From positions 18,305,165 to 18,369,164 of the forward strand of contig OU015538.1 of the NCBI GenBank assembly GCA_907165065.1: a DNA stretch of 64,000 bases. Reading direction: 5' to 3'. Shown here in pieces: positions 12,168 through 23,223 of this stretch. The notes below the pieces were generated by a model. The model did not search any database and had not been told where the DNA came from. It was given only the letters and a program-made list of their open reading frames with translations. A program made the translations under genes and the position numbers. Positions within the stretch are counted from its first letter, which is position 1, and every line of letters begins with the position of its first letter. This DNA is from Caprimulgus europaeus. Taxonomy: Eukaryota; Chordata; Aves; Caprimulgiformes; Caprimulgidae.

Positions 12168-15100
12168 CTTTTAATTGTAGCATCTTGTTGGAAGGTTGTA
12201 AAATGGAGCGTTGTGTTAAAAACTCTTAAACCATCTTCTTCAGAAATGTCCTTTGCCTATGTTTGCCAGAACAGGTAAAACTTCTATATTTAACCATTAC
12301 TTAACCATACTTGCCATTTTTATTTGCATATTTACTGTATAAATATCTCATCTACTAGTTAGTTACTTGATTTGGTTGTTACTCATTGATTGCCTGCATT
12401 AAGATAAAAGATTCTTTAAGGCCAGATATTTTTTTTAATGTTATCTTGAGAATGATTAGGTAATCCTGACCCTTTTAAGTTATTAAATCAGATTCTGGAG
12501 TGCCTTTCTCCTAAATAATGTTCAGTTTCCCTTTATGTGGTTTTGAAATTTCTCTATATATTAAGTGGTACTGACAACATACTGGTAATTTCTCTTTCCT
12601 TATTTATGCTAAGCACAAAGCAGATCCATGTTTGTGACCTAAGGAGGTAAAAAGCCTTGGCACATTCAGGGAAAGATAACCCCTTTTTAGTTACATTCTA
12701 AATCCATTATCATGAATATATTCAAAATAACCCAGTAGTGCTTGCAGGAGTCAGTTTGTCAGTGAGTAACTTCCAGATACAGTAACTTCCAGAAGAGCAC
12801 TTCTCTAACAGTTATACTTCAGTGAGAGATAACACACATTAAATGCTGTGAGCACCTGATACTTCCAAGCTAAAGTTTACTGCAAGTGTCATAACAAATG
12901 AACAAAGACCACTTCTGCAAATTCTCATATGGCCTTCTAATTTTGGAATTGCTGTTGTGAAATAAGCTATATATTACTATACTACATTGGTAAGAACATA
13001 TGCTAAATCACTCTCATTCAAATGGAAATTTCAGCTATAAGTAGAGTGCTGTGTGCTCCTGAGAGGCATGGTAACCATTGAAGTTATCTTTATGACAGTT
13101 TTGAAGATCTTTTTCTCCAATACTTTTTACATTTAAAGTACAGGGGTTTTTTTTTTCCTAAGTCTATGCATTAATAAAAGCATTATTTTAATTAGTATAA
13201 GGTCAGTTTAACTTAAAATGTTTCTTCACTTTTTTTAGTATCTGTGCTACTAATTAATGTGGGAGGAAAAAAGCACGAATAAAATAATGAAATAATAGAA
13301 AATTAATAGGAAATGGTGAAAGTTAGTTAATTATGAGTTGTGGCTTATGCTCTCTACTCCCTCTCTTCAGCAGAGAGGCATCCAACTTTTCCCATGCTCT
13401 TATTCCCTTGATCATTTTTTCTCCATATGCACTGAATACATGAGGTGGTTTGTAGTCCAGGTGGTTCCAAGCTGTGTCCACAAACTGGGCAGCCAATTAC
13501 ATATGATCATGAGTAAGTGAGCAGGTATAGAAGCACAGATTACTAAGTATCCTTTACAGCCTCTTCCTGATTAGGGTATTTCAATTTGCCTCATTTTTGC
13601 TAAGCAGCCTACAATTTCCAAGAAACTTTTAGAACTTTAGTGTCTTTGAGTCTTACTTCTCCGACATATCTGCTTAAAATATGTCAATATATTCAGAAAT
13701 AGTTAGGAAATGCTGACAGATTAACAGGTAATGCACTACTTTCTTCTGAAGAAGGAATGGTAAAAGTTTAAGAAAAAAGACCTTGTTGAAAATTCACCAA
13801 TACACTACTTAAGTTATGAGGATATTTTTTTTTTTGGTCCAGCTGGTCATGAGTTTATTGATAAGAGCAATAAAAGTGAAGAATCATTTTCATACATATA
13901 TGTATGATCTTCAATAATATAAAACTTAATATCTCGTTGTGAAGTCTTCAGTCTTTTGTTTTGGCAAAATAAATATCTTTTAAATATCAACGCAGTTTCT
14001 GTCCAGGAGGAACTAACAGGATCTTTTGTAGTGATTAGTGTCGAAAAAATTGCTTGGAGAAAGCATATATTGTGTATGCTGGAGCTTTATTGCAGTGATT
14101 GTTGGCTGAAAAGAAAGCTGTTTTGAGATGAAGAATTTCCCCCAGCAGACCACGTTGGTAAATGGCACTGTATCTGTGAACATGAAATCTCTCTAAACTT
14201 CCTCTGAGATAGTAAATAAATGCAGACCATTTGTTAGCTCTGTCTCAGGATCTGTTTGATGGCAAGTTTCAGGCATTGCTCTTGTGTGTTTTTTCTTTAC
14301 TGCTTTAACTCTGCTAATGCAACTGTTACTTCACAACCCACAAAGGCTGATATCAAGTGGTTTTTGTTACAGAGTTAGTGCTCTTACTATTTCTTACCAC
14401 AGTGTTTTCAAAAGATGAAATGAGTGTTTCCCATCTCTCTCATCTTCTGCAGCACTTTTGTGTCAACATTTGTTTTTGTTCCTGCCCGGGCAGCGTGCAA
14501 ATACTTTTGCTCGTAGCATTGACTGGTGTAGTTCTCTGGGTTGATGGTTGTCAGAGAGGGTTGCCAATGAGTGATGGTAGGGTGCCTGTCAAGTTTTTGA
14601 TGGCCTTAATTCTATGCTACCAAACACTAAGTCTTCCTTGTATAATCCTTATTAATATTACTGATTTCATTGACTCTTATATGAAGTTTTGCCTCTGTAC
14701 ATGCTAGGAAGTATGTTAATCTCCGAAGCCTTAAGCAGATCAGTTCTTACCTCAATTTTAAGCCTCACTGGGATTAAAAAAACTAGAGACTTCTGTTCTT
14801 ATCACACTGAATGTTGTATATATTGCATTAAGTATTTGGCAGAACAGGGAATAGAATTTGTATCTATTCCTTTCCAGGAGCATGGCATGACCACTGGGCT
14901 ATTGGGTCACTTCAGTTGTGTATTTCTGGCCTAGGGAGTATACTTAATTGTTTGGGGAAAGATTCAGTGTGAGGGACTGAGAGCAACCCCACTGATCTCC
15001 CCTCTGATAATATTTTCTGAGAGATAGGGGCAAATGGAATGACAAGCTGCCCTTCCAGGGCAAGTCAGACTTCTGTTGTGGGGAGAAATCACCCCAAAAT

Positions 15101-15277
15101 CAGAACTAGACAGGGACTTGTTGGTTGTGTGGTTATATGACTTCTTGGCTTTCAGGTGTATGATGGTCTTGTAAGTTCATAAGAGCAAATATTGTGTGCA
15201 GACAGCTTGAGGCTACCTCAACTTATTTTAGAAAACAAAATTACCTCTAGGTCAAGAAAATAAATAAAAAGGACACT
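12168..15277. other. Unique AT-rich non-coding DNA
   Basis: No gene or large repeat is visible. Small items are an octamer-like 'atttgcata' near 12323, a direct repeat of 'agtaacttccaga' at 12765-12777 and 12781-12793, and a perfect 18-bp palindrome centred on 'catatatg' at 13890-13907. The open frame of 116 codons at 14357-14707 is rich in Leu, Cys and Val and resembles no family I know. Confidence 0.6.
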
Positions 15278-15324
<47 letters not shown>

Positions 15325-15330
15325 TTATTA
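15278..15330. repeat. (ATT)n microsatellite
   Basis: About 15-16 uninterrupted ATT units are followed by one imperfect unit. A pure array of this length is likely to vary between individuals. Confidence 0.97.
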
Positions 15331-17313
15331 TGTCTTTAATCCCCTCTAATGGGAGTTACACAGCAGTAGCCTTCCAGCTTGTTTGGATACTACCTGTCAA
15401 AAAATTATTAAAAAATGTTTCTTTGAGCCTTTCTGAGCCACATCAAGTTTTCGTTTTCACCGAATTCTTCCAGTCCAAATCTCTGATTAGTAGTCATGAA
15501 AAATGTCTGCTTCTGAACTTCAGCAGCTCTTTATGATATCTGGGTTTTTCTCCTACACTAAAGGAAACTCTGAATTTTTAGATTGGGTAACTTTTACCTA
15601 ATGTATGCCAGTGTGGTCACTGAAGACAACACATGGTATTGTACCTCAAGAATTTTAAACTATGGATTCATTGCTATGTAAATGATTTCGTACAGGTAAG
15701 CATGCATTAAGACACACTGAACTCGACAGAAGGGCCTAAAACCACAGAAGACTGTTTTCACGTTGTGAGCACACCTTTGCTATGCTGATTTTATATACAC
15801 AAGTGACAAAATTGTGATCTGCTTTCTCCCCATGGGACAGAATTATATATTATAATTCTGTCAGAACAAGATGTGTAAATGAGGTCATTTAAACTTCAAG
15901 GGTGCTCAGGCACTTTGATAAGAGTTTTCACACTATACTGAGTGAAATTTAACAAAGTTTTTTGGGTTGTTTTTTTTTTTAAACACTGGAAACAAGTTTA
16001 GTACCAGTTCTGATTGGAACTACCACCAATTTTATCTGGAATTTTGGACTAAGAATGAAAAATCAGACTAGTGGAAGATAAATTTCAGTCACAGAACAGA
16101 CCTCTTCTATCAAGAAAGATCCCAGCTTCTGTATTGGATCTAAGAAACGTGGCTGGAAGGGATGTTGGTTCAGGTCATCTTTCCACTAGAAAGCTAACAC
16201 AGTAAAGGAGAGTAGTGTCAGACCAAAGAGCTGGTCTAACTTCCTGTGCAACTGCATGTTGGTTCAATCCGGTACCAGAAAAACCTCACCAGACCTGAGG
16301 TGGGTGCAGGGGAAGCATCTCTTCTAGGAGCATCCTGTAGTTGAACCATGAAATATGAAAAGAAACAGTGTGCTTGGGAACCATGCTGGAGGATAAGGCT
16401 TGCTTTGCAGGGCAAGCTTGCCTTCCTAAATAAAAGGTTTATGGCTCTAAATTTAGTTTTCATCAGATTAAAATATAAATACAGTATCATTGACTCCAAA
16501 TAGGGGTGTCCATTTCTGTGAGTCTCTTTTTAATTGTTTTTCCTCCAAGTTTTATTGTAGAATGTACATACCTAGATCTCATAATCATAAATAGTCTGAT
16601 TCCATTTCTCTAACTTATGATTGTATTAAAGAGCATTTAGTTAAATAGCAAGTAAAGGGAAATACAGAAATAAACACAAAGTGTACTGGGCGGGGAATAC
16701 TCAATACCCCTGTAAGCACAAAATGGTGACATTTCACTGTGAAGTCAGATAAGGACATTTTTTTGTCATTCTGTTTACAGAATATTACTTTATTTGTAAA
16801 CTAATAAGGAAGTATTTCATCCCTGTTTTTTGGAGTCACTGCCAAAGCATTACCTGTGGCTCTACTAGAAAATCCCAAGCAGTTAATACTTCTCTCAAAT
16901 GCCTTTTTTTACAGCTCTGACTTGTAAAGTATCTATCCACTCAGCCAGAACTGGTAACCTGCAGAAAATACACTGGCAGCTTGATTATTGATTTATTTTT
17001 TTTTTCTTTTTAAATACAAAAAAGCAAAGATGATGATAATAAAGATTAGTTTACTATTGTCAGTGTCCTTTATAGATCTGTGACAAAACAGGTTTAACAC
17101 TCAAATAATAGGAAAATCTGGTAGAGAGCTACATTGCAATTTACATTAGTGTGATATGATTTGATCCTACAGTTGCATTCACGAAACACCTGAGCCTTGA
17201 CACTAATGATTGCATTCTCTGCCCGTTAATGCTAATGTGTATATTAATGAATCTCCTTTTCCTCTGATCACTGCTCTGAAAATAATAAAGGAAAGATATA
17301 ATGTTTTCTAGTA
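15331..17313. other. Unique AT-rich non-coding DNA
   Basis: No gene is supported. A perfect hairpin sits at 15836-15862 (listed separately). A faint CR1-like string 'ggctggaagggatgttgg' occurs near 16151 but is too weak to call. The stretch at about 17150-17290 has several TAAT cores and two isolated CpGs and may be a conserved non-coding element. Confidence 0.5.
15836..15862. repeat. Perfect 12-bp inverted repeat
   Basis: The arms gacagaattata (15836-15847) and tataattctgtc (15851-15862) are exactly complementary, with a 3-base loop. No T-run typical of a bacterial terminator follows, and the setting is eukaryotic. It is recorded only as a structure. Confidence 0.85.
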
Positions 17314-17530
17314 AAGACCATTTTTTAAAAGAGTGAAATTGCATATAAAATCTGTTAGTGCTTTTTTTTTTTTTTCCCCCAGCCATATGTCTCTTGGAAA
17401 CTAACACAAATGCCCTTGTGCTTTCTGTAATAAGACCATCTTTAAGAAGTATAGTTACATATAAAATGTGTTAAAGGATTCTTATTTATTTTTCCACCCA
17501 TATGTCTTGGCAGCTCACATCCCTGCCCTT
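17314..17530. repeat. Diverged tandem duplication, period about 118 bp
   Basis: Two consecutive segments share the same order of motifs. The first (about 17314-17415) has 'aagaccatttttta', 'acatataaaat'-like 'gcatataaaatctgtta', a T-run with C-rich end, 'ccatatgtctcttgg' and 'aaatgccctt'. The second (about 17432-17530) has 'aagaccatctttaag', 'acatataaaatgtgtta', a T-rich stretch, 'cccatatgtcttgg' and 'tccctgccctt'. The copies differ by many substitutions and small indels, so the duplication is old. It codes for nothing visible. Confidence 0.75.
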
Positions 17531-20500
17531 TCACTTTTATATTATGTATTTCATGCTTAGAGTTTCATTTTCTCAGAGGCCAGGTATGAACCTGTCCATA
17601 ATCGGTGCAAAAAAAGAAACTAAATAAATAAGAATTACACTTCAAACTTTTGCTCTTTGAGAATTGTATGTGGTGTATAAGGAGGAAACTGCCAGTCTGC
17701 CTCAGAAAAGGCCACAGACTGCATAAAATCCTAGATAAAAATGTCTATCACATTCAGCTCAGGTGGTCATTTAAGATGAAGAGGGAAGCTACATCAGCAT
17801 AACAGTGTGAGGAAGCCCACCTGCGGTTTGTGTGTCTGCACTGCACTGATTGAGACACAGGGGAACTGAAAGTCATTCAGACACAAACATCGAGATTCAT
17901 CAATTAAATATAAACCATTCAAACAAACGCAAGGAAAACAAAGCTTTACGCAGCTAGATTCACATTTTGCTGTGTGTTTTCTCCATGATTGCTTCTCTTT
18001 ACCGAGAAGAATGAGCACTTATGACTAGGAAAACTTGGAGCTAGAAAAACATTTTTGAAATCATTTATACAAACTGTTGGAATTCGTGCTTTTCTATGCT
18101 GTTGACAGAAAAGGCACCAAAAAAACCAGACTGAAATCTACTTTGATTCTTTTTTATTTAATGCTGCAGTTGAAGGGGCTAAGGATGTACTGAAGTATTA
18201 AAAAAATTCTGTAGTATTTAACAGATTATAAGATTAATAAAGAATTAAAACCAGTCAGAATATTTTTAACGTATTAATTGTCCTAATGATATGACTAACT
18301 CCATATTTATATCATTTTTATTATTAGCTTACATTTCAGAAATGTGAAAACATATTTCAGCCTTATTCACATTTCAGAAACGTCTAAGCATTGTGTAAAA
18401 GACATTTTTATGTAATTATTATTTATGGAAAATTGAAAAAATTACTAATACAAATCTGGATATGACTGTGAAGCACTTTGAAATGAAGATCATTTTGCCA
18501 AAATGATATTTTTAAGTGTTTTGCATGACATAAACCAATGTAATTCTCTGTCTATAAAACAAATGGCTATTCTTTTTAAATTGTCTTTTCTGGTTTCCCT
18601 ACCCCTGCAGTAATTTTATTAGTTTGTAACACATTGCTCCCAGGATAGCACCAGATGGATCTGAATATATGATAGCTTTTTAACAATAGTCTGTCATCAG
18701 TGACTGTTCCTCTAAGTGCTCTTTCCTTCATTCAGAAGTTAAATGGACTCTCAAAGCATGCAAAAGAATATATATGCATCTGTTATTATGTGAGCATTAT
18801 TAAGATAGAACTTGCTATGAATCAGATAAATTACAGTAAATCATAAGAAAACAGTTGTTTGCTTAAATCTAAGAGGACACAGATTTCTTTTTAATGCACT
18901 ATGGACATCTGCCCACGCTGTAGTATATTTCTTTGCTGCTTTTCTGTCATAGGCAGTTTTTGCCGTTACATTTAGCAGCAATGAATAGCCACAGTAGTTG
19001 TTTCACTATGCATTAAACTATCTGTCATATATGAAAGCTGGCAATTTATCCACCTGTACCAAAGAATTGCTTTGCTTCTCTGCACAGATGTGCATGCAAA
19101 ATAAGCTATCTTCACTTACCAAGCTTGATCTCCTCCCAGAAGGAGAGTGGGCTTTTGCCAAAACGGAAATGAAAATGAATTTCAAGGCTCCAGTAGGGAT
19201 ATCTTGACATCTCTTTTGTCTTAAATTATATTAGCAGAAATACCTACTCATTTATTTGAAGAAGCTTTTTGAATTGAAGCCCAGAGAGATCACCTGCTTA
19301 AATATGTATTTTTGGTACAACAAATGCACTGCATTTTGAAGATACTGAGATATCACATAGAAGACACTGTTAGTTGAACATCTTGCTTGCCTCCTCCCAG
19401 CTCCCTACTAACAGAAATAGTAATATTTCTGCCTAGACATGCAATGCTAAACAGTTTATCAAAATGCAAGGAGCAGGTGCAGTACCTGGTGGCATCATTT
19501 TTCAGGATAAATAAATAGTACTCTGAAATGATGAAACCTGTCCCATCAGGCCCCACTATCTAATACCAAAGGCTGACTTCATTTCCAAAGGATATACTGC
19601 CTCGTACTAAAGAATTCTCTTATTTAAAGAAACTTACAGAGATGCAAGGAATATTTTAGGATACACTTTTACTGCAGTCACCTAGTGACTGCTAGGATAG
19701 GGATAGAATGAGGGACTCTTTTTTACACAAGAATAAACTAACTCCCTCGTTATTTAAGAATATGCTCCTTCTCAAAGTGTACCTTTATGGTGCCACAGAA
19801 ATATCTCTGATAAGTATACAAAATCCTTATTCAGTGTTTCTTTGGCATATGACAGAGGGAAATCTGCTGTGGATGTGCACCACAGATCTGGAGTTGTGCT
19901 AGAAACATCAACTGGTATCATTCCCTAAGCCAGTTCAGTCCACAGAAATAAATCAAGCTAGTGTCTGGGGTTTCTACTGAGCCAGTTTGATTGTTTTGGG
20001 CTCTGGTTCTTTTTCCCCCCTCGAAGTACATTTTTACTAAATAACAAAACAGTTCTCACTTGTTTTCTGCAGATTCTCCCTGGTTCCATTTAAAAATCAT
20101 CACACAAAGACAGCCTGTTTAGAGGAACTACGAAGTCAAAACCATAAACTACTGTCTAGCCCTCATGATCTCTCATCAGAGCCTTCCCTCTAAATCAGTT
20201 TGGGAAATCAGATGAACCCCACCCTGTGGTCTGGCATCGGAAAGCTTTTTCTGTTCACCAACCCAGAATATATACAGACCAATTTATAGTCTGGTAGTGG
20301 TCCCAAGAAGAGATCTGGCAATTGATTGAGTTCATTCTCATCTAATACTACTTTCCAACAAATTGTTTCCTATTCTACCAAGGAAATAAATTCATGACTA
20401 AGGGGATGACCGACCTGGGTAGTAGTTAGTAGTTTTAGTTTATTCTATATTATTCTTCTACTTTGTCGTCTCACAGTTGTGGAGTACTTTATGAAAATAA

Positions 20501-21714
20501 TTTTTGAAATTCATCCAACAGACACACATCAAATGTTATAAGAAAAAGGAGACCTGACTAGGAATACATTTTGATCTGATTTATAACCGAGTGCTTGAAG
20601 AATTATGAGAGGAGTTTAAAGTGGCTTGATGTAAATCTCTATTGAAAAGTATTGACAGCTGGACCTGATTTTCTGTTGGGGTTTTTTTTTTAGTCACTGA
20701 ATTTTACTTCCACTGCACTATTGCCTTTGATCCAAGATATTCAGCATTGAATGTCTCTGAATGTCATTTAAATTTTAAAATAATAAGACTGTCAAGTCTG
20801 AAAGAATTCTTTTGCAGAGTATCTTAAATTTCACTCTTTATGGAATTACTTACATAGAAGTGACAGATAATAAATGACTTGTGCTGTATTTTTATTAGGC
20901 TTTAAACAGCTGAAATATATTGCTAGCTTAAAAAAAGTATTTCTTAAAACTAAAGGGTGAGCGGGCCCATTTGCTGTGCTGGAAGTGCACGGTGTTATCA
21001 CACTGGGAGAGCTGGGAAGCGACCTTGGCATTCTTACACAGTTCTCCAGTGGAAGCCAGTTCTGCACCATGCTTAGTGCCATGGTTTTTGCATCAGATTT
21101 ATGAACAGGTTAAAAAAAAAAAGTACTTCTGGTGTAGTGTACTGGCTTTGGTTGTATGAATGAAGGCCATGGAGATCAGTGGAAGTCTTCTTGCAGTGGA
21201 TCTGTGGGATCAGATCCATCTTTAGGGACAGGGAATTATCTTCAGTGTTCTGAAGTCATAAGCTACTTGCAAAGATTATGAAGCTGAGAAAGAAAAGACA
21301 GACTTTGAATTTGCATGTACTCCAAAAGATGAATAGAACAAATTTCACAACCTCTATAGCTCCTTAGTTTTCACAGATGTAGTTAAAACAGTGTGATGTT
21401 AGTGATGTCATGAAAAAAATAATCCCTTCAAGAGTAAAAAAACGTTTTGCAGATAATTGGTAAAATAAGGTAGAGGTTTAAATCATCAAAACTATGAAAA
21501 GTTCATGTAGGTCTACGGTTCTGTATGAGATAACATTCTTTGCAAAGAAATGAGAGTCTCATCTTTCAAAGGCCATCAGGTAAATAGTTAGAGAAAAGTA
21601 TAACTTTAATTACTTTTAAAAACAATGCTTAAAGACTCTTCAAACTTTGGTATCTTCTTTCTAATTATAGTAATTGGTGATATGTCATTATAGAAATGCC
21701 AGTCCCTTAGTTTG
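17531..21714. other. Unique AT-rich non-coding DNA
   Basis: I see no gene, RNA gene or recognised transposon. Short poly(A)/poly(T) runs are scattered. Open frames reach about 78 codons at most, overlap on opposite strands, and look like chance. Confidence 0.6.
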
Positions 21715-21742
21715 CCCCCCCCCCCCCCCCCTTTTTTTTTTT
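21715..21742. repeat. Poly(C)-poly(T) tract
   Basis: Seventeen consecutive C are followed by eleven T. A C-run this long is rare in AT-rich avian DNA and is prone to slippage and to sequencing or assembly length errors. Confidence 0.95.
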
Positions 21743-21857
21743 GTATTCTGTTTCACAGCTGGTTATATGATTTTCTTCATTGTTAGTCAGCCCAGATAAG
21801 AAAAATTGGCTTACATCCCTTATTGATTATGCATTGATACAGCTCTAGAAATGCCCT

Positions 21858-21927
21858 CAGTAGTTTTATAATTTGGTCTTCTGTTACTATCAGCAACCAC
21901 ATAAGATCAGCCCCTGAAACATTATCA
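21858..21927 (+). repeat. Left arm of a 70-bp inverted duplication
   Basis: This segment begins 'cagtagttttataatttgg'. It is the reverse complement of 23154-23223 at 67 of 70 positions with no gaps. The three differences are all C/T transitions. Homology stops sharply at the outer end (21858 side) and fades at the inner end, where a shared 'cttatg' hints at a longer decayed match. The family is unknown. The minus-strand frame through it reads VSGADLMWLLIVTEDQIIK, which I do not recognise and do not call coding. Confidence 0.9.
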
Positions 21928-22781
21928 AAATTTATCTTATGTTTATTTTGATTTTTTCTTTTCTTCATAATTTATATTGTTTCCCCAAAACTTATTTTCT
22001 GATGTTTTGCAGTAATTGTCTCATGATGTTAACACAACTATAAGGGTATTTATTGCTATCACTGTAAGAGGAGCCATATCCACCTTCATGTTTCCAGGAA
22101 GTATTGGTAATGAGCAACCAGGGGAAAGGGTGAATCCTGTCAGGTTTAATCTCTTTAATGGAATCTCTTGAGTGGTAGGGCTTAGGTACCATGACCTGTG
22201 GTGGCTACTAAACCAGAGCTGTTTATTCTAGTTGTACTCTATTCATTATTACTAATTTAGGATCAGGAGACAGTGGTACCTTCTAGAGTTCTTGAGATTA
22301 TCCTGGAATAAACAAAGTAATGGTTTCTCTAAGCCACTGTAAAGGATCAAGCTGACAAATCCACTAAGGACCTAAAAAGGGGCTTTAGAGAGACTCTGGG
22401 CATCTAAGCTAAGAATGCCTTATTGAAATAGAAAGGAATAAAATCTTTCTTTGTTATTCTGGTTGTTTTGTTGTGATTTTTTTTCTGTTTTTTTTCTACC
22501 TTTTTTCTAGTTTTAAACCAGATGATAAAAAGCTATAAGGATTTCAAGATCAGTAATAGAAAGATTCTTGCTACAGAAAATGTTGGAAAGGGCTGAATCA
22601 GGTGATACAAGGTACCTGTGATAAGGCTAGGGAGACCCTGTGCTCTGGAAAACTGTTGATTGAAGACCTTAAAAGGCAGATTTTTCTGAATAAAACATCT
22701 TGGAGAAATTTGGAGAGACAGTAAACGTTGTGAGTTTTGCAATTTTTCAATAGTGCAAAATAGGAATGAGAGATAAACGTA

Positions 22782-22815
<34 letters not shown>

Positions 22816-23153
22816 TACATTAGTCCAGTGTTTGTGTGGTAGGGAGTTCTTTGGAAATAATGATGTATGATCATCATGTATGTTCTAAAGTCATGTAACT
22901 AATAATAATGAGAGTAAATTTAATGTTGTAAGATTGTATCATTTTTTTCCTAGAGCTCTTGGACCTTTTTAGTCTTGAAACAAATGTTGGAGGGTTCAAT
23001 GGAGTTGCAAAAGAAAGAAAAGAATAGATGACAGAAAATCTATTTTGATCCCTGCTAATCATTACCGTGCCGTGTTTTATCATGGTTTCACACATGGAAT
23101 TTTTGACTTTTAGAAAAAAAGTTGCTGTGGTGAAAAATCATAAGGAGACAGCA
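21928..23153. other. Spacer between the inverted arms
   Basis: About 1.2 kb of AT-rich DNA with no recognisable gene or transposon. It holds a T-rich patch at about 22477-22510 and a (CA)n at 22782-22808. I looked for further inverted matches between its two ends and saw no convincing continuation. Confidence 0.55.
22782..22814. repeat. (CA)n(TA)n microsatellite
   Basis: About thirteen CA units run directly into three or four TA units. This is an ordinary vertebrate dinucleotide repeat and accounts for the MCVCVCV-type starts of the open frames on the minus strand. Confidence 0.95.
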
Positions 23154-23223
23154 TGGTAATGTTTCAGGGGCTGATCTTATGTAGTTGCTGATAATAACAG
23201 AAGACCAAATTATAAAACTACTG
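23154..23223 (-). repeat. Right arm of a 70-bp inverted duplication
   Basis: This is the inverted partner of 21858-21927, with 67 of 70 bases complementary. In the frame corresponding to the left arm it contains a stop where the left arm has a tryptophan codon, which argues against coding constraint. With arms about 1.2 kb apart, a transcript crossing both could fold back into a roughly 70-bp duplex. Confidence 0.9.

Noticed and set aside
14357-14707. A 116-codon plus-strand frame with a hydrophobic start
   Set aside because: The signal-like Leu/Val start is common in T-rich DNA. No family resemblance, partner exon or conserved motif is seen.
16148-16275. Faint CR1-like 'ggctggaagggatgttgg' and a tRNA B-box-like 'ggttcaatcc'
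   Set aside because: The CR1 match is short and interrupted. The B-box has no A-box at the right distance and no cloverleaf, so neither a CR1 nor a tRNA-derived SINE can be supported.
21858-21968. A possible coding remnant reading VSGADLMWLLIVTEDQIIK on the minus strand
   Set aside because: The inverted copy at 23154-23223 has a stop in the same frame and no protein family is recognised. The duplicated unit is treated as a non-coding repeat.
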